Source: an uncultured Verrucomicrobiae bacterium (GTDB lineage: Bacteria; Verrucomicrobiota; Verrucomicrobiia; Limisphaerales; J093). Taken from it: a stretch of DNA of 64,000 bases. A program made the translations under genes and the position numbers. The notes below the pieces were generated by a model that searched no databases, was not told the origin of the DNA, and was given only the letters and a program-made list of their open reading frames with translations. This document shows positions 26,229-37,840 of this stretch, piece by piece. Location: the NCBI GenBank assembly GCA_937946835.1, contig CALFAV010000011.1:1-64000 (forward strand), in the 5' to 3' direction. The first letter of the stretch is position 1; each line of letters begins with the position of its first letter.

Positions 26229-27317
26229 TCACCCCGACCGCACCGCCTCCACCTCCAGCTCGAAGAGCCGGTTCTTCCGACTTAATTCCGCCAGAGTCAC
26301 AAGCACCGGCCAGGAACCCGCACGGTGCGCCTCGCGCCAGCGTTCCAACGCGCCGACATCCTCCCGGCGCTGAAAATACGCCAGCGCGCGGACCATGTGC
26401 CGCCAACCCATCCCTTGGGAGCGCAACAGGGCTTCCACCCCCTCCAGGGTGCGTCCCACCGACTCTGCGACATGGTCCGGAAGCGTCGGGTTCTCGTCCG
26501 GGCGTGCATTTGCCGTCCCGGAAACAAACAGCCGGCGTTGACCGGGAAGGTTGAACACGATGGCTCGCCCAAAAGATGCGCCCGGGGTCGGTTGGTCCGC
26601 CGTCGCCTCGTGATAACTCGCCTCGGCACATTTGGGTTGCATCGCCAACAGATCCGCCACGAGCGCCGTGCCCCGGTCGTTGCTGGCGCCCACCTCGGTG
26701 CTGACAGGAACCGGCCGCGCAAAAATTCCCCGGCTTCGAAAAAAGGCGTTTCGGGCCTCGGTGAACTCGTCGTACCAGATTTGGATGCAGTCCAGAAAAA
26801 ACCAGGTCCGGTACACATCCGTAAACGCCAGCCCGGCGCCGGCCAGGACTTCTTCCGCCAGGTCAAAAACGGCGTCCACCTGCCGGGCGCGGGACAGCCG
26901 GGCATTTTCCGGCTGCAGCCCGGTCAAGACACAATAACGGGCCCAGGTGTCCTCGTACACCACACCCACAATTCGGTCCCGCAAGTAAAGATGCCGCACC
27001 CGCGAGCCCTCCAGAGCTTGGGCATGAATCCCGACCACGTGCCACGATGCGGGGGCTCCCGGTTGCCGACACTCCTCCGGCCACGCCCCTTCGCTGAATC
27101 GGTGAAGTTGCCCCTGCCCGTCCCCGGAGCAAAGCCGCGCCAGTACGTTCTGGCGGAGAAGATGAATCCGTGCTTGCCCCGCCCAGTGCTGGTAGTAACG
27201 GGCAAACACCGCCGCTGGTAACTCGCCGCGGCGAGCCCACAAGGTTAAGAAAACCTCGCGGGTACCCTCGAACCGTAGGGATGTTTCGTGAACCCCCTTT
27301 TCCTCCCTGGGTATCAT
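26229..27317 (-). CDS. Rid (YjgF/YER057c)-family protein with N-terminal extension
   Basis: ATG 27317 (MIPREEKGVHETSLRF) is the first start that does not run into the divergent parA; it gives 362 residues. The last ~130 residues (GRAIVFNLPGQRRLFVSGTA, VGRTLEGVEALLRSQGMGW, HMVRALAYFQRRED) form a RidA-like trimer fold. A second, weaker Rid-like half (VDAVFDLAEEVLAGAGLAFTD, TWFFLDCIQIWYDEF) precedes it, the tandem arrangement seen in chorismatase-like proteins FkbO/Hyg5. The N-terminal ~100 residues have no clear match. Function cannot be assigned: imine/enamine deaminase or chorismate-derived chemistry are options. Confidence 0.65.
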   Translation of the reverse strand: MIPREEKGVHETSLRFEGTREVFLTLWARRGELPAAVFARYYQHWAGQARIHLLRQNVLARLCSGDGQGQLHRFSEGAWPEECRQPGAPASWHVVGIHAQALEGSRVRHLYLRDRIVGVVYEDTWARYCVLTGLQPENARLSRARQVDAVFDLAEEVLAGAGLAFTDVYRTWFFLDCIQIWYDEFTEARNAFFRSRGIFARPVPVSTEVGASNDRGTALVADLLAMQPKCAEASYHEATADQPTPGASFGRAIVFNLPGQRRLFVSGTANARPDENPTLPDHVAESVGRTLEGVEALLRSQGMGWRHMVRALAYFQRREDVGALERWREAHRAGSWPVLVTLAELSRKNRLFELEVEAVRSG

Positions 27318-27582
27318 GCTGGACCTCGGATATTGTTTGGGCGCGCGGTGAAAAATCTGCCTTGCCGGCAAAATTACAGGCACGGCGTTTTCGCGCAAAT
27401 AACGCTGCGCAGGTCGTGTGGGTGACACTGGCCGACGGCTTTCTCCGGTCCGGCAGATGGCCGGGTTGTGTCGGAGGGGAAGAAGTTTCCTTCCTTTCCA
27501 GGGGCTCAGCCACGGATCGTGATTTGGGGTCCTCCCGGCCGAAAGCCTTGAACCCCGCCCCCCGGAAGCCTTAAATCCCGCC

Positions 27583-28383
<801 letters not shown>

Positions 28384-28453
28384 GCCGCCACCGCACGCCC
28401 GCCGTGGCCCAGACCCATTTGACGCCGCGCGGTTCGCGGGCAGTATTGCGCGC

Positions 28454-29761
28454 ATGAAACACGCTGGTTTGTCGCCCCTGGTGCGCATGGTTTTTCCGGC
28501 CCTCCTGCTCGGGGGCTCGCTGTTCGCGCTGGCTGACTGGCCCCAGTACGCGGGCCCGAACCTCAACGGTACCATCCCCGGCCGCGTGGCCACCTCCTGG
28601 CCCGCCGGCGGACCGAAGACGTTGTGGAAAACCCCCACCCCGGCCGGCTTCAGCACCTTTGCCGTGGCCGGCGGGCGCGCCTTCACGCTGGTCATGCGCG
28701 AGGTGGACGGGGCCAACCAAGAAATCTGCCTGGCCCTGGACGCCGCCACCGGCCGGGAGCTGTGGGCCGCGCCGCTGAACCCGGCCAAGTACGACGGCGG
28801 CGGTGACTCGGGCACGCCGGACAACCAGGGCGGTGACGGCCCGCGCAGCACACCCGCCGTGGCGGGCGACCGGGTGTTCGTCTTTGACGGCCGGTTCAAG
28901 TTGCATTGCCTGAACGCGGCCACGGGAGCGCCTCTCTGGACGCACGACCTGCTGGCCGAGTTCGGCGGGAAAATGATCTCCTGGCAAAATGCCGCTTCGC
29001 CGGTGCTGGACGGCGAGCTGGTCTTTGTGGCCGGGGGCGGCGCGGGGCAATCCCTGCTGGCTTTTCGGCAGGCGGACGGGACCGTCGCCTGGAAGCAGGG
29101 CACCGAGACGCCCACCCATGCCACCCCCACCGTGGCCACGATTCACGGGGTGCGGCAGGTCATTTTCTTCACCCAGTCCGGCCTGGTGGCGTGTGAGACC
29201 GGCACCGGCCGCGAGTTGTGGCGGCAGCCCTACCGCTTCAGTGTCTCGACCGCCGCCTCGCCGGTCGTGGCCGGGGACATCGTTTACTGCTCGGCCGGCT
29301 ACGGGGTGGGGGCGGGGGCCTACCGCATCAGTCGTGAGGGCGACACCTGGAAGTCCACCGAACTGTGGCGCAAGACCGGCAATGACCTGGCCAACCACTG
29401 GAGCACGCCGGTGGTCCGGGAGGGCTACCTGTACGGCATGTTCAGCTTCAAGGAATTCGGCACCGGACCGCTCAAGTGCGTCGAGCTGGCCACCGGGCGC
29501 GTGGCCTGGTCGGAGAAAAACTTCGGTCCCGGCGGCGTGGTGCTCGCCGGCGGGGTGTTGGTGGCCTTGAACGACCGCGGCGAAGTGGTGCTCGTGGACC
29601 CGCAGCCCGGCGCGTACAAGGAATTGGCCCGCTTCCCGGCCGTGGCGGGCAAGTGCTGGAACCACCCGGTCGTCAGCGACGGTCGCCTCTTTGTGCGCAG
29701 CACCCGGGAAGGCGCCTGTCTGGACCTGCGCCCGGCGCCCGCCCAAACCGCGGCCCGCTGA
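28454..29761 (+). CDS. Exported PQQ-type beta-propeller protein
   Basis: The 435-residue protein has a signal peptide (KHAGLSPLVRMVFPALLLGG, h-region to about residue 25). The body begins DWPQYAGPNLNGTIPG, the usual start of verrucomicrobial/planctomycetal outer-membrane-associated propellers. PQQ-like blades appear as ATGRELWAAPL, ATGAPLWTHDLL, DGTVAWKQG, GTGRELWRQPY and ATGRVAWSEKN. No PQQ-dehydrogenase active-site residues (Cys-Cys or Glu-Asn-Asp set) are evident, so a binding or scaffolding role in the periplasm is more likely than catalysis. Confidence 0.82.
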   Translation: MKHAGLSPLVRMVFPALLLGGSLFALADWPQYAGPNLNGTIPGRVATSWPAGGPKTLWKTPTPAGFSTFAVAGGRAFTLVMREVDGANQEICLALDAATGRELWAAPLNPAKYDGGGDSGTPDNQGGDGPRSTPAVAGDRVFVFDGRFKLHCLNAATGAPLWTHDLLAEFGGKMISWQNAASPVLDGELVFVAGGGAGQSLLAFRQADGTVAWKQGTETPTHATPTVATIHGVRQVIFFTQSGLVACETGTGRELWRQPYRFSVSTAASPVVAGDIVYCSAGYGVGAGAYRISREGDTWKSTELWRKTGNDLANHWSTPVVREGYLYGMFSFKEFGTGPLKCVELATGRVAWSEKNFGPGGVVLAGGVLVALNDRGEVVLVDPQPGAYKELARFPAVAGKCWNHPVVSDGRLFVRSTREGACLDLRPAPAQTAAR

Positions 29762-29896
29762 GCCCGGGACTCCGGCTCGGAGGACACTTAGCGGGCCATT
29801 GTCCGGAGCAGGTACCAAGAGCAGGCGCTCCGGGCTGAATCCCTTGGGGCCTCTCGTGCCGCGCACCCGGTTACCTGCTTTTTACACGAAACAAGG

Positions 29897-29926
29897 TGGA
29901 CAAAGCCCCGCGGCTGGTTTTATAGC
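29897..29926 (+). promoter_or_regulatory. Predicted promoter of argF
   Basis: TGGACA (29897-29902, 5 of 6 to consensus) and TATAGC (29921-29926) are 18 nt apart. The expected start is near 29933, leaving a leader of about 55 nt. The promoter lies within an AAACAAGG...CCTTGTTT inverted repeat (29889-29933). Confidence 0.35.
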
Positions 29927-29987
29927 CTTGTTTTTTCCCGGCCACCGAGCCCGGCAGCGCCGGGGGAAATGGATCTCGACGGAGCCC

Positions 29988-30881
29988 ATGAAACATCTCT
30001 TGAGCCTGGAGTCGCTTGCCCGCGCGGACATGGACCGGGTGTTGCGGGACGCCGCGCGGTTCAAGCGCGAGCGGACCACCCACCCGCGCCCCCTCACCGG
30101 CCAGACCTGGGCGCTGCTCTTCTCCAAGTCCTCCACCCGCACCCGCGTGTCGTTCGAGGTGGGCATTCACGAACTGGGCGGACGGCCCCTGTTCTTGAAC
30201 GCGGGCGATCTCCAGCTCGGCCGCGGCGAACCCATCAAGGACACCGCCCGCGTGCTCGGCCGCATGGTCCACGGCGCCATTATCCGCACCTACGCCCAGC
30301 AGGACGTCGAGGACTTCGCCCGCTTTGCGGGCATTCCCACCGTCAATGCCCTGACCGACGACGAGCACCCCTGCCAGATTCTCGCCGACGTGTTCACCTG
30401 GGAGGAGTCCCGCGGCCCGATCACCGGCCGGACGGTGGCCTTCATCGGCGACGCCGCGTGCAACGTGGCGCGGTCCTGGATTTTTGCCGCCGCGAAACTG
30501 GACTTCGAGCTGCGCCTGGCTTCACCCCCGGCCTACCAGCCCCCGCCCGAAGTGCTCGCCCGCGCCGGCGCGCGGGTGCGCGTGACCGCCGACCCGCGCG
30601 AGGCGGCGCGGGACGCGGACCTGCTCTACACGGACGTCTGGGTCTCGATGGGCAAGGAGGCCGAGCAGGCCCGGCGGCTGCAGGAGTTCCAGGGTTACCA
30701 GATCAACGCCGCCCTGCTCCGCGAGGCCCGCCCCGATGCGCTGGTCATGCACTGCCTGCCGGCCTACCGGGGCAAGGAGATTGACGAGGCCACCTTCGAA
30801 GCCCACGCCGGGACCATTTTCCGGCAGGCCGAGAACCGGCTGCACACCCAGAAGGCCATCCTCCACTGGCTGGTGAGCTGA
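29988..30881 (+). CDS. argF: Ornithine carbamoyltransferase
   Basis: ATG 29988 (MKHLLSLESLARADMDRVLR), preceded by GGAG, gives 297 residues, typical for ArgF. The carbamoyl-phosphate motif is SKSSTRTRVSFEVG (SxRT), then HPCQILAD, and near the C terminus MHCLPAYRGKEID (HCLP, ornithine binding). The enzyme makes citrulline from ornithine and carbamoyl phosphate in arginine synthesis. The upstream open frame from 29691 overlaps the PQQ-repeat gene and is not used. No other arginine gene is adjacent. Confidence 0.95.
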   Translation: MKHLLSLESLARADMDRVLRDAARFKRERTTHPRPLTGQTWALLFSKSSTRTRVSFEVGIHELGGRPLFLNAGDLQLGRGEPIKDTARVLGRMVHGAIIRTYAQQDVEDFARFAGIPTVNALTDDEHPCQILADVFTWEESRGPITGRTVAFIGDAACNVARSWIFAAAKLDFELRLASPPAYQPPPEVLARAGARVRVTADPREAARDADLLYTDVWVSMGKEAEQARRLQEFQGYQINAALLREARPDALVMHCLPAYRGKEIDEATFEAHAGTIFRQAENRLHTQKAILHWLVS

Positions 30882-30929
30882 AGCCCGCGCAGACTTGCCC
30901 GGGGCGACGCCCTGCCGCACGCTCGGGCC

Positions 30930-31727
30930 ATGCCCACCGCCCTGGCCATCGCCGCGCATCCGGACGACATCGAGTTCCTCATGGCCGGCACACTGCTGCT
31001 GTTGCGGCAGGCCGGCTGGGACACGCATTACCTGAACCTGGCCACGGGCAACTGCGGCAGCCTCGTCCATTCCGCCGCCGCCACGCGCCGCCTCCGCCGC
31101 GCCGAGGCGCGGGCCGCCGCCCGCGTCCTGGACGCCCGCTGGCACCCGCCCTTGGTGGACGACGCCGAGATTTTTTACGCCGACCGCCTCCTGCGGCAGG
31201 TGGCGGCGGTGGTGCGCGAAGTCCGGCCCGCGGTGCTGCTGACGCATTCCCCCGAGGACTACATGGAAGACCACATGAACACCGCCCGGCTGGCGGTCAC
31301 GGCGGCGTTTGTGCGCGGCATGCCCAACTACCGCACCCGACCGCCCCGGCCGGCAATGGCCGGGGACTGCACCGTGTACCACGCCCTGCCGCACGGGTTG
31401 CGCGACGGGCTGGGGCGACGAATCGCCGCCGGCCTGTACGTGGACACCACGGCGGTTCAGGACCGCAAGCGCGAAGCCCTGGCCTGCCACCGCAGCCAGA
31501 AGGACTGGCTCGATGCCACCCAGGGCATGGATTCCTACCTCGAGGCCATGGACGCGATGGCGCGCGAGGTCGGACGCCGTTCCGGCCGCTTCCGGTTTGC
31601 CGAGGGCTGGCGAAGGCATTCGCACCTGGGCTTCTGCGCCCCGGAGGCGGACCCGCTGCGGGAAGTGTTGGGCGCGCGGTGCCGGGTCAACCGCGCCTAC
31701 CGGCGCGCGCTGGACCAGCCCCGCTGA
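30930..31727 (+). CDS. PIG-L/LmbE-family deacetylase
   Basis: The 265-residue protein opens TALAIAAHPDDIEFLMAGTL; the AHPDD motif supplies zinc ligands and the catalytic Asp. A second ligand segment is LTHSPEDYMEDHMNTARLA. LNLATGNCGSL replaces the more usual GE.G loop. Family members remove N-acetyl groups from GlcNAc-linked small molecules (BshB, MshB, PIG-L). The role here is unknown; carbohydrate or thiol metabolism is plausible. It starts 48 bp after argF and precedes the MoxR-type cluster by 72 bp. Confidence 0.85.
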   Translation: MPTALAIAAHPDDIEFLMAGTLLLLRQAGWDTHYLNLATGNCGSLVHSAAATRRLRRAEARAAARVLDARWHPPLVDDAEIFYADRLLRQVAAVVREVRPAVLLTHSPEDYMEDHMNTARLAVTAAFVRGMPNYRTRPPRPAMAGDCTVYHALPHGLRDGLGRRIAAGLYVDTTAVQDRKREALACHRSQKDWLDATQGMDSYLEAMDAMAREVGRRSGRFRFAEGWRRHSHLGFCAPEADPLREVLGARCRVNRAYRRALDQPR

Positions 31728-31799
31728 CCGTCGGCCCGGGCGCGGCCCCGTTTTTCCACTGGCGGGGCGGCGGAGGTTGCCGCACTTTATCCGACAAGC

Positions 31800-33734
31800 A
31801 TGAACGAGTTGCAGCAGGTCGAAGAACTGGTCGCCCGGGCCGCCCGGCGACGGCGCTGGTTGCGGGCCTGGCAGGGGCTCTGGCAGGGGCTGCTGGCCGG
31901 CGGAGTGGTCTGGCTGCTGGGGCTGGGGTTGTTCAAGGTCTTGCCGCTGCCCGAGGTCACGCTGGTCTGGGCGGGACTGACCGGGGTTTTGTGCGTGCTG
32001 GGCGGGGGCCTGCTCGGCTTCGGCCGCCGGGTCGGGCTGCTGCCCACGGCGCAATGGTTGGACGAACGCCTGCAGCTCAAGGAACGGCTCAGCACGGCCC
32101 TCGAACTGGCCCGCGACCCCCGGCCGGCCGAATGGCGCGCGCTGGTGGCCCGGGACGCGGCCGCGCACGCCGGAGGGTTGAACCTGCGGACGCTGCTGCC
32201 CTGGCAGGTGCCGCACACCGGCCGGTGGGTGCTACTGGTTCTGGCGCTGACCGCCGGGTTGGGCTTCGTGCCGGAATACCGCTCGGTGGCCCACCTGCAA
32301 AAGCAGCGCGAACGGGAGGTGGTGCGCGACGTGGGGCGCAACCTGGCCGCCGTGTCGCGGCGCACCTTGGAGAAGCGCCCCAACGCCCTCGAGTCCACCC
32401 GCCAAACCGTGGAAGCCGTGGCCGAGTTGGGCCAGCGCCTGGACAAACGTCCGGCCACGCGCGACCAGGCTTTGCAGGAGGTGGCCAAACTGACCGAAAA
32501 GGCCCGCCAGGAGGTCCGTGAACTGGCGCAAAACCCCGCCTTGCGCGCCCTGGAGCGCGCCGCCCGGTCCGGCTCGCAAAACACCCCGGCCAGCGCGGAG
32601 CAACTGCACCGGCAGATGGAGGCGCTCCAACAGGCCCTCGGGGGGCGGGAGCCGCAACCCGACGCGCTGGACCAGTTGCAGCGCGAACTCCAGAAAGCGC
32701 AGCAGGCCGCGGCCGGTCTGCCAGGGCGGGAATCGGACGCCGCCCGGGAGGCGCGCGAGCAACTGGCGCGCTCCTTGTCCCAAATGGCCCGCCAGGCCGC
32801 GGCGTTGGGCGCGGCCCTGCCCAACCTGGAGGAGGCCATCGCCGCCCTCCAGGCCGGACAGATTGACAAGATGCTCAAGGACCTCCAGATCGCCGAGAAG
32901 GACCTCGAGCAGCTCCGGCAGATGGCGCAGGCCCTCCAGCAGTTGCAGCAGCAGGCGGCCCAAACCGGCAAGGACCTGCCCGAGCAGCTTGAAAAAGGCC
33001 AGGGCGACGCGGCCCTGCAGCGCCTGGCCCAAATGATCAACCAGCTCAAGGCTGGCAACCTCTCTCCGCAGGACCTGGAGGCGATGCGCCGGGAAGTTGA
33101 ACGCGCCATCAAGCCCGGCGAACAGTACGGCAAGGTGGGCGAATTCTTGAAACAGGCCGCCCGCCAAATGCAGCAAGGGGACCGGCCCGGAGCCGCGCAA
33201 TCGCTGGCCGACGCGGCCCGCGAAATCGAAAACCTCATGCAGCAACTGGCCGACGCCCAGGACCTCAAGGCCACCCTCGACGCCCTCAAGCGCGCCCAAC
33301 TCTGCATCGGCAACGGCCAGTGCTGGGCCCGGGGGCGGGGTTTGGGCCAGCCCCGGGCCGGTCAGGGGGGCAAGCCCGGGCGCGGTGTGGGCACGTGGGC
33401 GGACGAGGACAACTGGTTGGACGAGGTGCCGGACACCGGGTTGTGGGACAACAGCGGTATCGAGCGCCCGGACCAGGCCCCGCGGGGGATCACCGAGCGC
33501 GAAGCCGAGTTGTCCGAAAACCTGGCCCCGACCCGCGTGCGGGGGCAGCTCAACCCGGGCGGGCCGATGCCGAGCATCACGCTCAAGGGCGTGAGTCTCA
33601 AGGGCCAAAGCACCGTGGCCCTGGGCGAGGCCCTCACCGCCGCCCAGAGCGAGGCGCAGGCCGCGGTCAGTCAGGACCAGATTCCTCGCGCCTACCAGGG
33701 CGCGGTCAAAAGCTACTTCGACGACCTGAAGTGA
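31800..33734 (+). CDS. Membrane protein with long coiled coil, head of MoxR cluster
   Basis: The 644-residue protein has three hydrophobic helices near residues 26-48, 57-76 and 141-160, followed by a very long Gln/Ala/Leu/Glu-rich helical region (about 165-490) with heptad character, for example LQQALGGREPQPDALDQLQR and AQALQQLQQQAAQTG. A Gly/Pro-rich stretch (about 505-545) leads to a C-terminal globular part ending SQDQIPRAYQGAVKSYFDDL. I do not recognise a named enzyme domain. Similar two-part proteins occur next to MoxR/DUF58/BatA operons and may form a membrane scaffold. Its position, 139 bp before the moxR ATG on the same strand, supports membership. Confidence 0.7.
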   Translation: MNELQQVEELVARAARRRRWLRAWQGLWQGLLAGGVVWLLGLGLFKVLPLPEVTLVWAGLTGVLCVLGGGLLGFGRRVGLLPTAQWLDERLQLKERLSTALELARDPRPAEWRALVARDAAAHAGGLNLRTLLPWQVPHTGRWVLLVLALTAGLGFVPEYRSVAHLQKQREREVVRDVGRNLAAVSRRTLEKRPNALESTRQTVEAVAELGQRLDKRPATRDQALQEVAKLTEKARQEVRELAQNPALRALERAARSGSQNTPASAEQLHRQMEALQQALGGREPQPDALDQLQRELQKAQQAAAGLPGRESDAAREAREQLARSLSQMARQAAALGAALPNLEEAIAALQAGQIDKMLKDLQIAEKDLEQLRQMAQALQQLQQQAAQTGKDLPEQLEKGQGDAALQRLAQMINQLKAGNLSPQDLEAMRREVERAIKPGEQYGKVGEFLKQAARQMQQGDRPGAAQSLADAAREIENLMQQLADAQDLKATLDALKRAQLCIGNGQCWARGRGLGQPRAGQGGKPGRGVGTWADEDNWLDEVPDTGLWDNSGIERPDQAPRGITEREAELSENLAPTRVRGQLNPGGPMPSITLKGVSLKGQSTVALGEALTAAQSEAQAAVSQDQIPRAYQGAVKSYFDDLK

Positions 33735-33873
33735 CCCGCAAACCGCAAGGTGGAAAGGCCGGAAGGGGCGTTGTTGCCCATGCTGAGTGGCCCGGGGTAA
33801 TCAGGGACCCGCTCCGGGTGATTCCCCCGGTGGCGGGTTTTCCAACTCGTGCACGTTTTCAATTCCAAGACTC

Positions 33874-34875
<1,002 letters not shown>

Positions 34876-34920
34876 GCGGCCCGGGTCACCTCGCCGCCGG
34901 TTTTTTGACCTCGGCCCCCC

Positions 34921-35829
34921 ATGACTCTTGGAATGTCCGGCAGCCTCCTCAGCCCCGAACTGCTCCGCCGCCTCGAGCAGCTCCAGTTGCTCGCGCAGCG
35001 GCGCGCCAAGAGCCACTTGCGCGGCGAGCGCCGCAGCCGCGCCCGCGGGCTCTCGGTCGAGTTTGCCGATCACCGCACCTACGTGCCGGGGGACGACCTC
35101 CGCTACCTGGACTGGAATCTCTACGGCCGGTTGGACCGCCTGTTCCTCAAGCTCTACGAGGAGGAACGCGAGTTGCCCGTCCGGATTTTTCTCGATGCCA
35201 GCGAGTCCATGACCTTCGGCGAGCCGGTCAAGTTCGATTTCGCCCGGCGCGTGGCCGCGGCGGTGGGGTACGTGGCGTTGTGCGGCTTTGACCGGGTCAG
35301 CGTGCTGCCCTTTCCCGAACACGCGAACGAGCTGGCGGCCCGGCGGGGCTTGCGGGCGGTGCGCGGGCGGCGCTCGGCCCTGGCGTTTTTCCAGCACCTG
35401 GAGCAACTGACCGCCGGCGGCCCGGCGGATTTCAACGCCGCCCTGCGCCGCGGCGCGCTCGAGGCCCGCCAGCCCGGCGTGGCCGTGGTGGTGAGCGACT
35501 TCCTCGATCCCGCCGGTTACGAGGTCGGCCTGGGCGCGCTGGTCGGCCGGGGATTTCAGGTCCATGCGGTGCAGGTGCTCGCCCCGGAGGAACTGGCACC
35601 CACCACCTACGGTGACCTGCGGTTGGTGGACTCGGAAACCGGGGCGCACCAGGACGTGACCTTCGGCCGGTACCGGCTGGCGGCCTACCAGCAAACGGTG
35701 CGCAATTTCGTGGCGCGGCTGCGGGAGTTCTGCGCGGCGCGCAGGGTGCGCTTTTACCAGGCCGGCTCGGGAGATTCGCTGGACGACCTCCTCCTCAAGC
35801 AACTCCGCGCCGGCGCGCTCTGGAGCTGA
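34921..35829 (+). CDS. DUF58 (VWA-like) MoxR partner
   Basis: The 302-residue protein has the DUF58 hallmark DDLRYLDWNLYGRLDRLFLK, with a von Willebrand A-like segment IFLDASESMTFG. Soluble, no membrane helix. The start is at 34921 (MTLGMSG) or at the second ATG, 34933. It follows moxR by 45 bp and is followed 3 bp later by the BatA-like gene. It is the standard substrate or adaptor of MoxR. Confidence 0.88.
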   Translation: MTLGMSGSLLSPELLRRLEQLQLLAQRRAKSHLRGERRSRARGLSVEFADHRTYVPGDDLRYLDWNLYGRLDRLFLKLYEEERELPVRIFLDASESMTFGEPVKFDFARRVAAAVGYVALCGFDRVSVLPFPEHANELAARRGLRAVRGRRSALAFFQHLEQLTAGGPADFNAALRRGALEARQPGVAVVVSDFLDPAGYEVGLGALVGRGFQVHAVQVLAPEELAPTTYGDLRLVDSETGAHQDVTFGRYRLAAYQQTVRNFVARLREFCAARRVRFYQAGSGDSLDDLLLKQLRAGALWS

Positions 35830-35832
35830 ACG

Positions 35833-37668
35833 ATGAATTTCCTCGCGCCCGCCGCCTTTGCCTTTGCCGCCGCCCTGCCGGTGGTGATCCTGTTTTACCT
35901 GCTCAAGCGCAAGCGGGTGCTCAAACTGGTCTCCAGCACCCTGCTCTGGCAGAAGTTCCTGGCCGACACCCAGGCCAGCGCCCCGTTTCAAAAGCTGCGG
36001 CACCACTGGCTGCTGGTTTTGCAGCTCCTGCTGTTGTGCCTGGCCATTCTGGCCCTGGCCCGGCCCTACCTCGCCGGCGTCAGCCCGGGCGGCCGCCTGT
36101 TGGTGGTCATCCTGGACGCCTCGGCCTCGATGCAAAGCCGCGACGAGGACCCCACCCGCTTCGAGAAGGCCCGCCGCGACGCGCTGGCGCTGGTGGACAG
36201 CCTGCGCGACACCGACCAGATGGTCGTCCTCCAGGCCGCGGCCCAGACCGAGGTCAAACAGTCGCCCACCAGCAACAAGGCCGCGCTGCGCCGCGCCCTG
36301 CAGGCCTGCGCCGTGACCGATGCGCCCACCCGCCTGCTCGAGGCCTTCAAGCTCGCCCAGCCCCTGGTGCGCGACCGCGCCCAGGCCGAAATCCACCTCT
36401 TCAGCGACGGAGCCACGACCAGCCTCGACGAGTTCGAGCACGAGGGCCTTCCCGTGGTGTATCACCGCCTCGGCCGGCGCGCCGACAACCGCGGCCTCGT
36501 GTCCCTGGACGTGCGCGCGCACCCGGACGACCCCACCCGCCGCGCGGTCTTCGCCGCGGTCGCCAATGCCGCCTCCAACCCGGCGCCCGCCCGGGTGGAA
36601 CTGCTCTTCGACGGTCAACTGCTTGAAACCCGCACCCTCGAACTGGGTCCGCGCGAGACCCGCCCCGTGATTTTCACCGTCGCGCAGGACCGTGACGGGG
36701 TCTTCACCCTGCGGCTGGCCGGCGAGGATGATTTGCCCGTGGACAACGAGGCTTCGATGGTCAGTCGCCTGCCCCCGCCGGTGAGGGTGTTGCTCGTGAC
36801 GCGCGGCAACCGCTTTCTGGAAAAGGCCCTCGCCGCCGTGCCCCGCGCGGAGGTGTCCGTCGCCGCCGATTGCACCGACCCGGCCCGCGACTTTGACCTG
36901 GTGGTGCTGGACGACGTGGTGCCGACGGTCTGGCCGGAGGTGAATCTGCTGGCCATTCGCTCGACCCGGACCAACTGGCTCGAAATCACCGGCCGGGTCG
37001 AAGCGCCGGCGATCGTGGACTGGCGCGGGACCCACCCGTTGCTGCGCTTTGTGGGCTTCGACAACGTGGCCGTGGCCGAGGCCCTGACCGTGAAAACTCC
37101 CCCGTGGGCCGTGTCCCTGGTGGAGGCGCGCGAAACCCCGCTGATCCTGGCCGGGGAGTTCGAGCGCCGCCGCGTGGTCTGGCTGGGGTTCGACACCCTG
37201 CAAAGCACCTGGCCGTTGCGCGTGTCTTTCCCGATTTTCCTCGCCAACGCGGTCGAGTGGCTCGACCCGGCGACCACCGCGGCCGCCCAACTGCGGGTGC
37301 GCGCCGGCGATCCCTTCCGCCTGCCGCTGACCGAGGTGCCCTCCGAAGTCCGCGTGCGCCCGCCCGACGGGGCCGCGCTGACCCTGGCGCTCGAGCCCAC
37401 CGCGCGCGAACTGGTCTTCGGCAACACCCACCGGTGCGGGGTGTACCGACTGGCACTGGGCACCAACGAACTGGCCTTTGCCGTGAACCTGTTGGACGCG
37501 GCCGAAACCGACACCACCCCGCGCGCGGAAATTCGCTTCGGCCGCTACGCCCGCGCCGAAGCCACGACCCTGCGCCCGGCCAACCTGGAATGGTGGCGCT
37601 GGCTGGCCGCGGCCGGACTGGCCGTGCTCCTGTTCGAGTGGTGGTTTTACCACAAGCGCACCGCCTGA
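35833..37668 (+). CDS. BatA-like VWA membrane protein
   Basis: The 611-residue protein begins with a BatA N-terminal domain: NFLAPAAFAFAAALPVVILF helix, KRKRVLKLVSSTLLWQKFL, then a second helix LLVLQLLLLCLAILALARPY. A VWA domain follows (about 85-230) with MIDAS DASASMQS (D-x-S-x-S), and GATT in place of the usual threonine motif. Repeated Ig-like beta regions follow, then a C-terminal helix (WLAAAGLAVLLFEWWFYH). It probably displays its VWA domain on the periplasmic side. Its 4-base spacing from DUF58 implies tight co-expression. Confidence 0.87.
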   Translation: MNFLAPAAFAFAAALPVVILFYLLKRKRVLKLVSSTLLWQKFLADTQASAPFQKLRHHWLLVLQLLLLCLAILALARPYLAGVSPGGRLLVVILDASASMQSRDEDPTRFEKARRDALALVDSLRDTDQMVVLQAAAQTEVKQSPTSNKAALRRALQACAVTDAPTRLLEAFKLAQPLVRDRAQAEIHLFSDGATTSLDEFEHEGLPVVYHRLGRRADNRGLVSLDVRAHPDDPTRRAVFAAVANAASNPAPARVELLFDGQLLETRTLELGPRETRPVIFTVAQDRDGVFTLRLAGEDDLPVDNEASMVSRLPPPVRVLLVTRGNRFLEKALAAVPRAEVSVAADCTDPARDFDLVVLDDVVPTVWPEVNLLAIRSTRTNWLEITGRVEAPAIVDWRGTHPLLRFVGFDNVAVAEALTVKTPPWAVSLVEARETPLILAGEFERRRVVWLGFDTLQSTWPLRVSFPIFLANAVEWLDPATTAAAQLRVRAGDPFRLPLTEVPSEVRVRPPDGAALTLALEPTARELVFGNTHRCGVYRLALGTNELAFAVNLLDAAETDTTPRAEIRFGRYARAEATTLRPANLEWWRWLAAAGLAVLLFEWWFYHKRTA

Positions 37669-37840
37669 GCCGCCGGGCGCGAACGAGCATGAAGGCCGGC
37701 CTGACCAAAAGTCGGAGTTTCCCGAACTCCCGGGCTTGCCCCTTCCATCCCGGGCGGTCCGGGCGACCCGCCTCATGGCCGCGGGCCGCGGGCACGCTCT
37801 TTCCGCCCAAACCGCTCCCGGCCCCGATTGATCCTTAGCC

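Noticed and set aside
29889-29936. AAACAAGG...CCTTGTTT hairpin with a T-run before argF, considered as an arginine attenuator
   Set aside because: The stem has a large, weak interior, the frame upstream runs openly into argF so no leader peptide with a stop exists, and the sequence overlaps a predicted promoter. It may be a weak terminator for the PQQ-repeat gene.
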